This document shows positions 1-5,504 of a stretch of DNA of 12,607 nucleotides, in pieces; the stretch's first letter is position 1; each line of letters starts with the position of its first letter. Under the pieces are notes generated by a model that saw only the letters and a program-made list of their open reading frames with translations, was not told the DNA's origin and did no database searches. This DNA comes from DATILI01 sp035476635 (GTDB lineage: Bacteria > Pseudomonadota > Gammaproteobacteria > Burkholderiales > Burkholderiaceae_C), in NCBI GenBank assembly GCA_035476635.1, contig DATILI010000314.1, positions 1 to 12,607 on the forward strand. Reading direction: 5' to 3'. The position numbers and the translations under genes are program-made.

Positions 1-243
1 CTGCGGCAAGGCATCCTGCAGGTTCTCCACGGCAATGTGCCCGCCGTAGCGCAGCACCGGCCCCGCACCCAGGAAGGTGAGCCAGATCATCATGTGGCGC
101 GACACTTCCTCGGCCCATTCGATCGACTGGCTGGTGAGGTAGCGCAAGGCCACGTTGGTGAAGATGATGACGGCCATGGCCGCCAGCAACGCGATCAGCG
201 TCCAGCGGTTGGCTGCGAGAAAGTAGCGTTCGAAGGTTTTCAT
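1..243 (-). CDS. dctQ: TRAP transporter small permease, DctQ family (partial, 3' end beyond window)
   Basis: The minus strand from the ATG at 243 stays open to the window edge and encodes the first 81 residues of a DctQ-type protein. DctQ is the four-helix small membrane subunit of tripartite ATP-independent periplasmic transporters; it pairs with the large DctM permease and the periplasmic binding protein. Visible signs are a first membrane helix at about residues 15-36, the family-typical SIEWAEEVSRHMMIWLTFLG stretch (40-59) leading into a second helix, and the motif GPVLRYGGHIAVE (61-73). The expected family length is about 160-190 residues, so roughly half is missing. It lies 85 bp downstream of the binding-protein gene on the same strand. 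The ribosome site is weak (GGAT about 8 nt before the ATG), in contrast to the good site before dctP. The large permease gene presumably follows to the left. Confidence 0.85.
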   Translation of the reverse strand, partial: MKTFERYFLAANRWTLIALLAAMAVIIFTNVALRYLTSQSIEWAEEVSRHMMIWLTFLGAGPVLRYGGHIAVENLQDALPQ

Positions 244-328
244 GTCAGTGATCCATTGCGCTGCACGCCACCCACGACGCATGAAAGCGCGCGTGCAGTG
301 CGGGGGCCGCAGGCGCTTCGGGGGTGGG
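244..328 (-). repeat. dctP-dctQ intercistronic stem-loop and GC-rich repeat copy A
   Basis: This 85-bp gap holds two structures. CTGCACGC at 261-268 and GCGTGCAG at 291-298 form a perfect 8-bp inverted repeat around a 22-nt loop, and after one mismatch two more pairs can form. Next to it, 308-331 (CGCAGGCGCTTCGGGGG and onward) matches 10887-10910 at 21 of 24 positions. Copy A supplies the TAG stop of dctP at its edge (329-331). A stem-loop between a binding-protein gene and the permease genes commonly lowers expression of the permeases relative to the binding protein; that role is inference here. There is no T-tract, so full termination is not indicated. Confidence 0.5.
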
Positions 329-1315
329 CTACCTCACATCCTGGATCTTCTTGATGTTGTCTGCGCCGAACTCCTTGGCGTAGCTCACGTAGGCCGGCTT
401 GAGCGCTTCACGGAAGGCGTTGCCGTCGACGACCTTGGTCACCTTCATGCCGTCTTTTTCGAGCTGCGCGATGCCGCTGTTCTCATCGTCGTTGACTTTC
501 TTGCGCTGGGCCGCGCCGGCTTTTTTTGCGGCTTCGGAAAAGACCTTCTTGTCGGCGTCCGAGAGCTTGTTCCAGACCTTGGGCGAGAGCAGCAGCAAGG
601 CCGGCGAATAGACGTGGCCCGTCAGGGAAAGGTGCTTTTGCACCTGCACGAACTTGGACGCGAGAATAACGGGAATCGGGTTCTCCTGGCCGTCGACCGT
701 GCCTTGCTGCAGCGCGCCGAACAGTTCGGGGAAGGCCATGGGCGTGGGCAGGATGCCGAAGGTGCGGTAGCCGTCCATGTGCACCTTGTTTTCCATCGTG
801 CGCATCTTCAGGCCGGCGGCATCCGCGGGCTTGACGATGTCGCGCTTGCTGTTGGTCATGTGGCGGAAGCCGTTTTCCGTCCAGCCCAGCGCGATGATGC
901 CCTTGCTCGGAAACTTGGCGAGGATGTCCTGGCCGATCGGGCCGTCCATCACCTTGCGCGCGTGGTCGTAGTCGCGAAACAGGAAGGGAATGTCCACGAT
1001 CTTCACTTCGGGCACGAAGTTGCCGACCGGGCCGGTGGATGTGTTCACCAGGTCCTGCGTGCCCAGTTGCACGGCTTCGATCTGCTCGCGTTCGCCGCCC
1101 AGGGCAGAGCTGGGGAATTGCTGGCACTTGTAGCGGCCTTGCGTGCCTTTTTCGATCTCGTCGCAAAACACGGTGGAGCCCACGCCGTAGTGCGACTCCT
1201 TCGTGGTGGCATAGCCGAGCTTCAGCGTGGTGGTCTGGGCTTGCGCCGCTGCCGCGAGGCCGAGGCCCAAGCTCAGGCCCATGGCCGCGCTGGCGGCCAG
1301 TTTGAAAATCTGCAT
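329..1315 (-). CDS. dctP: TRAP transporter substrate-binding protein, DctP family
   Basis: The 328-residue product is a periplasmic solute-binding protein that delivers an organic acid to the DctQM membrane subunits. A signal peptide is clear: K5, a hydrophobic core at about 7-23, and a likely cut after A26 (AQA|Q). The mature protein shows the family's organisation, including GLKMR (168-172), whose arginine normally binds the ligand carboxylate, and GTVDGQENP (205-213). R151 in the NGFRHM segment is also typical. Two cysteines, C51 and C64, could form a disulphide. Length matches the family (about 320-340). The ATG has a strong ribosome site, AAGGAG 5 nt upstream. It lies 78 bp downstream of a DenD-like dehydrogenase, which suggests a four-carbon sugar acid such as D-erythronate as ligand. 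Ligand identity is inference, because DctP sequence alone does not fix it. Confidence 0.93.
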   Translation of the reverse strand: MQIFKLAASAAMGLSLGLGLAAAAQAQTTTLKLGYATTKESHYGVGSTVFCDEIEKGTQGRYKCQQFPSSALGGEREQIEAVQLGTQDLVNTSTGPVGNFVPEVKIVDIPFLFRDYDHARKVMDGPIGQDILAKFPSKGIIALGWTENGFRHMTNSKRDIVKPADAAGLKMRTMENKVHMDGYRTFGILPTPMAFPELFGALQQGTVDGQENPIPVILASKFVQVQKHLSLTGHVYSPALLLLSPKVWNKLSDADKKVFSEAAKKAGAAQRKKVNDDENSGIAQLEKDGMKVTKVVDGNAFREALKPAYVSYAKEFGADNIKKIQDVR

Positions 1316-1337
1316 CTTGTCTCCTTGGGGTTCAACG

Positions 1338-1368
1338 AAAAGGGCCGGTCTGTGCGCTCGACCGGCCC
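1338..1368 (-). terminator. GC-rich hairpin with T-tract (intrinsic terminator-like) in front of dctP
   Basis: GGGCCGGTC (1342-1350) and GACCGGCCC (1360-1368) form a perfect 9-bp inverted repeat with a 9-nt loop. Read on the minus strand, the stem is followed at once by TTTT (1341-1338), the pattern of an intrinsic terminator. It lies 26 bp past the denD stop and ends 22 bp before the dctP ATG. It could end denD transcripts, act as a leader attenuator for dctP, or protect the dctP mRNA 5' end. The T-tract is short, so termination may be partial. Confidence 0.55.
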
Positions 1369-1370
1369 CG

Positions 1371-1391
1371 AAAAGTTATCATACAACTTTT
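1371..1391 (-). promoter_or_regulatory. Perfect 7-7-7 palindrome upstream of dctP, likely operator
   Basis: AAAAGTT (1371-1377) and AACTTTT (1385-1391) are exact reverse complements around 7 nt. On the minus strand the centre reads GTTGTATGATAAC. It contains TATGAT (1383-1378), a five-of-six match to a -10 hexamer, though no good -35 is visible 17-18 bp upstream. The AT-rich dyad stands out in GC-rich surroundings. Size and content would suit a GntR/FCD-type repressor of sugar-acid genes, and overlap with the -10 would give repression. The regulator is not encoded in this window. Confidence 0.5.
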
Positions 1392-1393
1392 GA

Positions 1394-2413
1394 TTATGGC
1401 TGCAGCGCCTGCGTGACAGCATCCGGGTTTTCTCGTACATAGGCGCGCACGATGGCTTCGAAGCTTTCGTCAGGCAGCAGGCCCAGGCCGCGGGCACGCG
1501 CGGCGTCTACTTGTGCGGGCCAGGTCGTCACGATCCTGTTGATCGCCGGGTCCGGTGTCCAGTCGATCAAGCCGGCGGTTGCCGCGCCGGCAACTCTTTC
1601 AAGCGCGGCGGCCATCTCTCCGGCCGTGGTCTTGAGGGCGGGCAGGTTGATCGCCGTGCGTGCACCCCAATCGATGTCGCTGGCTTGTGCCGCACGCAGC
1701 AGGCCTTCGATGGTGCGCCCCGGCGACGACAGCGCCACCGGCGTTTCGGCGGGCACCGGGCAGGGTGCCTTCTGGCCCGCGAGTGGCTCGCGGATCATGC
1801 CGCTCAAGAAGCTCGAAGCCGCGCCATTGGGACGGCCGGGCCGCACGCTCACCGTCATCAATCGCACGCTGCGGCCGCGGATGAAACCCTTGCGCGCATA
1901 GTCGGCCACCAATTGCTCGCCGATGAACTTCTGGATGCCGTAGCTGCTTTGCGGTGTGGGCAAGGTGGTGTCGGTAATCACCGCGGGCAGCGGTTGCTCA
2001 GGCGAATTGCCGAACACCGCAAGCGAGCTGGCAAACACCAGCGTGGGCCGCGTCTTCAGCGCCCTGCAGGCTTGCAGCAGCGCGCGCGTCGCTTCGAGGT
2101 TGCTGTGCATGCCGAGGTCGAAGTCGGCTTCGCATTCGCCGCTGACGGCCGCGGCCAGATGAAACACCAGGTCCGTGTCCGCGGGGATGGCTCTGCTGGC
2201 CGGCGGCTCCAGGAGCGCATTCAAGTCGCCGATCACGGCCTTCACCCGCGCGTCGGCCGCAAGGTCGGGCGGCGGGGCGGCGCGGTCCAGCAGCGTCAAG
2301 CGCGAGATGGTCTGGGCGGGCCCGCCGGCGAGCGAAAGGGAGTTTTGCTGCAACAGCGCGCGCGCAAGGCGCACGCCCAGGAATCCGGCACCGCCGGTGA
2401 TCACGATATTCAT
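1394..2413 (-). CDS. denD: NAD-dependent epimerase/dehydratase family protein, probable D-erythronate dehydrogenase
   Basis: The 339-residue product is an extended short-chain dehydrogenase. The Rossmann dinucleotide site TGGAGFLG is at 6-13, and the catalytic set is S129/S130 (FASSLAVFG), Y158 and K162 (SSYGIQK). The segments FHLAAAVSGECEADFDLGM (84-102) and SVRPGRPNGAASSFLSGMIREPL (189-211) look like D-erythronate dehydrogenase (DenD), which oxidises D-erythronate at C2 with NAD before isomerase, kinase and decarboxylase steps. That match is from memory of the family. The ATG at 2413 was chosen because the protein begins MNIVITGG, as in relatives; the frame runs upstream to 2494 but that part would overlap ETF-QO. 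No clear Shine-Dalgarno precedes this ATG. Adjacent TRAP genes fit a role in using an imported sugar acid. Another hydroxy-acid substrate remains possible. Confidence 0.82.
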   Translation of the reverse strand: MNIVITGGAGFLGVRLARALLQQNSLSLAGGPAQTISRLTLLDRAAPPPDLAADARVKAVIGDLNALLEPPASRAIPADTDLVFHLAAAVSGECEADFDLGMHSNLEATRALLQACRALKTRPTLVFASSLAVFGNSPEQPLPAVITDTTLPTPQSSYGIQKFIGEQLVADYARKGFIRGRSVRLMTVSVRPGRPNGAASSFLSGMIREPLAGQKAPCPVPAETPVALSSPGRTIEGLLRAAQASDIDWGARTAINLPALKTTAGEMAAALERVAGAATAGLIDWTPDPAINRIVTTWPAQVDAARARGLGLLPDESFEAIVRAYVRENPDAVTQALQP

Positions 2414-2419
2414 GGATTT

Positions 2420-2464
2420 GTAGACTTGTTGGGCTTGGCAAATTGCAAGCACCTGCCAGTCTAC
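2420..2464 (-). promoter_or_regulatory. Nested inverted repeats between ETF-QO and denD
   Basis: Outer arms GTAGACT (2420-2426) and AGTCTAC (2458-2464) are perfect 7-bp complements. Inside them GCTTG (2433-2437) and CAAGC (2446-2450) form a second pair. The whole makes a bulged hairpin that fills most of the 55-bp gap between the ETF-QO stop and the denD ATG. There is no T-tract, so a structured leader or operator is more likely than an intrinsic terminator. Function is unknown. Confidence 0.35.
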
Positions 2465-2468
2465 GCCT

Positions 2469-4166
2469 TCACATCCCCACGTAGTTCGGCCCACCGCCGC
2501 CTTCGGGCGTCACCCACACGATGTTCTGCGTCGGGTCCTTGATGTCGCAGGTCTTGCAATGCACGCAGTTCTGCGCATTGATCTGCAAGCGGTCGGTGTT
2601 GTCTTCGTTCTTGACGAACTCGTAGACGCCGGCCGGGCAGTAGCGCGCTTCGGGACCGGCGTACTTGCTGAGGTTGATCGAGACGGGAACGGAGTTGTCC
2701 TTCAACGTCAGGTGCGCCGGCTGGTTTTCCTCATGATTGGTATTGCTGATGAACACGGAGGAAAGGCGGTCGAACGTGAGTTTGCCATCGGGCTTGGGAT
2801 AGGCGATGGGCTTGCATTCGCTGGCCGGCTTCAAGTAGGCGTGGTCGGGCTTGTCGCGGTGCAGGGTCCAGGGGATGTTGCCCTTGAGCACGAATTGCTC
2901 CACGCCGTTCATCAGCGTGGCCACGGCCAGGCCCTTCTTGAACCAAGCCTTGAAGTTGCGCGATTTTTTCAGCTCGGTGTGCAGCCAGCTCTTCTCGAAC
3001 GCTGCCGGATAGGCCGTGAGTTCGTCATGCTGGCGGCCCGCCACCAAGGCCTCGTAGGCTGCTTCGGCGGCCATCATGCCGGTCTTGATGGCGGCATGAC
3101 TGCCCTTGATGCGGCTCACGTTCAGGTAGCCGGCATCGCAGCCCACGAGCGCACCGCCCGGGAAGATGGTCTTGGGCAACGAGAGCAGGCCGCCGGCCGT
3201 GATGGCGCGTGCGCCATAGACCAGGCGCTTGGCCGGCTTGATGCCCTGGGCTTCGTCGCCTTCCAGGTACCAGCGGATGTTGGGGTGCGTCTTCCAGCGC
3301 TGGAACTCTTCGAACGGGCTCAAGTAGGGGTTGCTGTAGTCCAGGCCGGTGATGAATCCCAATGTGACCTTGTTGTCTTCCGCGTGGTACAGAAAGGCGC
3401 CGCCGTAGGTGTTGCTGTCCATCGGCCAGCCGGCGGTGTGCATCACGAAACCGGGCTGGTGGCGCTTGGGGTCGATCTCCCACACTTCCTTGACGCCCAG
3501 GCCATAGGTCTGCGGATCCTTGCCCGCATCGAGCTTGAACTTAGAGATCAGCTGCTTGCCCAGGTGGCCGCGTGCGCCTTCGGCGAAGATGGTGTACTTG
3601 GCGTGCAGCTCCATGCCGAGCTGGAAGTTCTCTGTCGGTTCGCCGTCCTTGCCAACGCCCATGTTGCCCGTGGCCACGCCCTTGACGCTGCCATCGTCGT
3701 TGTAGAGCACTTCGGCAGCGGCGAAGCCTGGGAAGATTTCCACGCCAAGGCTTTCGGCCTGCTGCGCCATCCAGCGCGTGACGGCGCCCAGGCTGACGAT
3801 GTAGTTGCCGTGGTTCTGGAAGCACTCGGGCAAGAAAAAATTGGGTGTGCGCAAGGAAGTCTTCTCGCCCAGGAAGATCATTGCGTCGTCGGTCACCGGC
3901 TGGTTCAACGGGGCGCCGAGCTCCTTCCAGTTGGGGAACAGTTCGTTCATGGCGCGCGGGTCCATGATGGCGCCCGAGAGAATGTGTGAACCCGGCTCCG
4001 ATCCCTTCTCCAGCACCACGACGGATACGTCCTGGCCCTTCTCCGCCGCCAGTTGCTTGAGGCGGATCGCCGTGGCCAAGCCGCCGGGTCCGCCGCCAAC
4101 GACAACGACGTCGTATTCCATCGCTTCACGGGGGCCGTGCTGGGCCAGGATTTCTGCATTCGTCAT
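2469..4166 (-). CDS. etfD: Electron transfer flavoprotein-ubiquinone oxidoreductase (ETF-QO)
   Basis: The 565-residue product passes electrons from reduced ETF, fed by acyl-CoA and related dehydrogenases, to ubiquinone at the inner membrane. The FAD-binding start YDVVVVGGGPGGLATAIRL begins near residue 18, with the GGGPGG loop at 24-29. The C-terminal [4Fe-4S] ligands are visible: C510 (RYCPAGVYE) and C534, C537 and C540 (NCVHCKTCD), then DPTQNIVWVTPEGGGGPNY. Length agrees with bacterial ETF-QO (about 550-570). The ATG at 4166 gives MTNAEILAQHG, the usual beginning. An in-frame TTG at 4196 would add ten residues and is less likely. The ribosome site is weak. The gene is divergent from an SDR/thioesterase pair, a setting that fits acyl-CoA oxidation. 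The symbol follows common usage (also etfQO). Confidence 0.96.
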   Translation of the reverse strand: MTNAEILAQHGPREAMEYDVVVVGGGPGGLATAIRLKQLAAEKGQDVSVVVLEKGSEPGSHILSGAIMDPRAMNELFPNWKELGAPLNQPVTDDAMIFLGEKTSLRTPNFFLPECFQNHGNYIVSLGAVTRWMAQQAESLGVEIFPGFAAAEVLYNDDGSVKGVATGNMGVGKDGEPTENFQLGMELHAKYTIFAEGARGHLGKQLISKFKLDAGKDPQTYGLGVKEVWEIDPKRHQPGFVMHTAGWPMDSNTYGGAFLYHAEDNKVTLGFITGLDYSNPYLSPFEEFQRWKTHPNIRWYLEGDEAQGIKPAKRLVYGARAITAGGLLSLPKTIFPGGALVGCDAGYLNVSRIKGSHAAIKTGMMAAEAAYEALVAGRQHDELTAYPAAFEKSWLHTELKKSRNFKAWFKKGLAVATLMNGVEQFVLKGNIPWTLHRDKPDHAYLKPASECKPIAYPKPDGKLTFDRLSSVFISNTNHEENQPAHLTLKDNSVPVSINLSKYAGPEARYCPAGVYEFVKNEDNTDRLQINAQNCVHCKTCDIKDPTQNIVWVTPEGGGGPNYVGM

Positions 4167-4277
4167 GGGGGGTCTCGCTGGATAATGGATTGTCAAATCG
4201 CGAATGATTTTATGCGTTGGCGCATGCTTGGGCTGTCACAATCAGGTCGCGCGATTCTTTTTGTGGAGACTCTCTAA
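4167..4277. promoter_or_regulatory. Divergent promoter region between ETF-QO and the SDR gene
   Basis: This 111-bp gap must hold the start signals for both divergent units. On the minus strand TAAAAT (4212-4207) is a good -10 candidate about 40 bp before the ETF-QO ATG, but no convincing -35 lies at the right distance. Two short dyads are present: AAATC-6-GATTT (4195-4210), which overlaps that -10, and ATGCG-4-CGCAT (4212-4225). For the plus strand, TGGAGA at 4264-4269 is the ribosome site for the SDR gene; I see no strong plus-strand promoter. Confidence 0.35.
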
Positions 4278-5060
4278 ATGGCTTACACCATCGACCTTTC
4301 GGGCCGCATCGCCTTCATTACCGGCGCATCGAGCGGCCTGGGCGCCCAATTTGCGCGCACACTCGCGCGCGCCGGAGCGGCCGTGGTGCTGGCCAGCCGC
4401 CGTGTGGAAAAGTTGAAGGAACTGCGCGCCCGCATCGAGGGCGAGGGCGGCGACGCCCATGTGCTGGCACTCGACGTAACCGACCGCGATTCGATCAAAT
4501 CGGCGGTGGCGCACGCCGAGACCGAAGTCGGCTCGATCGACATCCTGGTCAACAATTCGGGCGTGAGCACCACGCAGCGCATCCAGGACGTGACGGAAGA
4601 AGACTACGACTTCGTTTTCGATACGAACGTGAAGGGCGCCTTCTTCGTAGCGCAGGAGGTGGGCAAGCGCATGCTGGCGCGGGCCCAGGGCGCGGCACCG
4701 GGCACCTATACCGGCGGGCGCATCATCAATATCGCGTCAATGGCCGGCCTGCGCGTGCTGCCGCAAATCGGCATCTACAGCATGAGCAAGACCGCTGTGG
4801 TTCAGATGACGCGCGCAATGGCACTGGAATGGGGACGCTTCGGCATCAACGTCAATGCCCTGTGCCCGGGCTACATCGACACCGAGATCAACCACCACCA
4901 CTGGAAGACCGAGCAAGGCCAGAAACTCGTGCAGATGCTGCCGCGCAAGCGCCTGGGCAAGCCGGAAGACCTGGACGCGCTCATCGTGCTGCTGGCCAGC
5001 GACCAGAGCCATTTCGTCAACGGCGCGGTGATCGCAGCCGATGACGGCTTCGCGGTGTAG
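4278..5060 (+). CDS. Short-chain dehydrogenase/reductase (SDR) family oxidoreductase
   Basis: The 260-residue product is a classical SDR. It has the cofactor motif TGASSGLG (15-22), D66-V (ALDVTD), the NNSG structural motif (92-95), and the catalytic residues S154 (NIASMAG), Y167 and K171 (YSMSK), followed by the usual PGYIDTE (197-203). The length is normal for a FabG-like enzyme. R41/R42 after the second strand (ASRR) suggest NADP(H) preference. The ATG at 4278 has TGGAGA 8 nt upstream. It is 3 bp from the thioesterase gene downstream and divergent from ETF-QO, so a hydroxyacyl/ketoacyl-CoA substrate is plausible, but the sequence does not settle it. The substrate is unknown; 3-oxoacyl-ACP reductase would be an over-reading. 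Confidence 0.9.
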   Translation: MAYTIDLSGRIAFITGASSGLGAQFARTLARAGAAVVLASRRVEKLKELRARIEGEGGDAHVLALDVTDRDSIKSAVAHAETEVGSIDILVNNSGVSTTQRIQDVTEEDYDFVFDTNVKGAFFVAQEVGKRMLARAQGAAPGTYTGGRIINIASMAGLRVLPQIGIYSMSKTAVVQMTRAMALEWGRFGINVNALCPGYIDTEINHHHWKTEQGQKLVQMLPRKRLGKPEDLDALIVLLASDQSHFVNGAVIAADDGFAV

Positions 5061-5063
5061 CGC

Positions 5064-5486
5064 TTGAAGATCGTCATTCCCGAGGTCAAGAAGCTGGTCT
5101 TTCAGATGACCATCCCCATCCGCTGGGGCGACATGGACGCCATGCACCATGTGAACAACACGACCTACTTCCGCTATCTCGAAACAGTGCGCATCGACTG
5201 GATGCGTTCCATCGGCTGCCAGCCCGATCCGAAAGGGGAGGGACCCGTGATAGTCAATGCGTTCTGCAACTTCTACAAGCAGCTCGAATACCCCGGTGAT
5301 GTACTGGTGAAGATGTACGTGAGCGACCCGGGCCGCACCACCTTCGAGTCCTGGGGCACGATGGAGCGCACAGACGCCCCCGGCGTGATCTGCGCCGCCG
5401 GTGGCGCGACGACGATCTGGGTGGATTTTCCCAAGCAGAAGGCGACCACGCTGCCCGATTGGCTGCGCGCGATCATCGAAGACTGA
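5064..5486 (+). CDS. Acyl-CoA thioesterase, hot-dog (4HBT/YbgC-like) family
   Basis: The 140-residue product has the single hot-dog domain of thioesterases that hydrolyse acyl-CoA to free acid and CoA. The active-site stretch is WGDMDAMHHVNNTTYFRYLE (21-40); by comparison with YbgC, D25 is the likely catalytic aspartate, and the HVNN following it is family-typical. The best start is a TTG at 5064, 3 nt after the SDR stop. It gives MKIVIPEVKKLVF, whose residues resemble the usual family beginning. The first ATG in frame (5106) would leave only five residues before the active-site strand. Neither has a good Shine-Dalgarno, so translational coupling to the SDR gene is likely. The gene converges with the histidine kinase gene, with 18 bp between stops. 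Confidence 0.85.
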   Translation: MKIVIPEVKKLVFQMTIPIRWGDMDAMHHVNNTTYFRYLETVRIDWMRSIGCQPDPKGEGPVIVNAFCNFYKQLEYPGDVLVKMYVSDPGRTTFESWGTMERTDAPGVICAAGGATTIWVDFPKQKATTLPDWLRAIIED

Positions 5487-5504
5487 GCTTTTGAGGCTGC
5501 GCTT

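Noticed and set aside
242..1393. Long plus-strand open frame (383 codons) opposite dctP
   Set aside because: It mirrors the dctP gene, which has a signal peptide, family motifs and a strong ribosome site; the antisense frame has no recognisable domain and arises from GC-rich codon use.
2414..2494. N-terminal extension of the denD frame
   Set aside because: It would overlap the ETF-QO end and add 27 residues before the canonical MNIVITGG beginning.
2559..3989. Plus-strand open frame of 476 codons opposite ETF-QO
   Set aside because: ETF-QO carries clear FAD and iron-sulphur motifs in the minus strand; the opposite frame is a composition shadow without family features.
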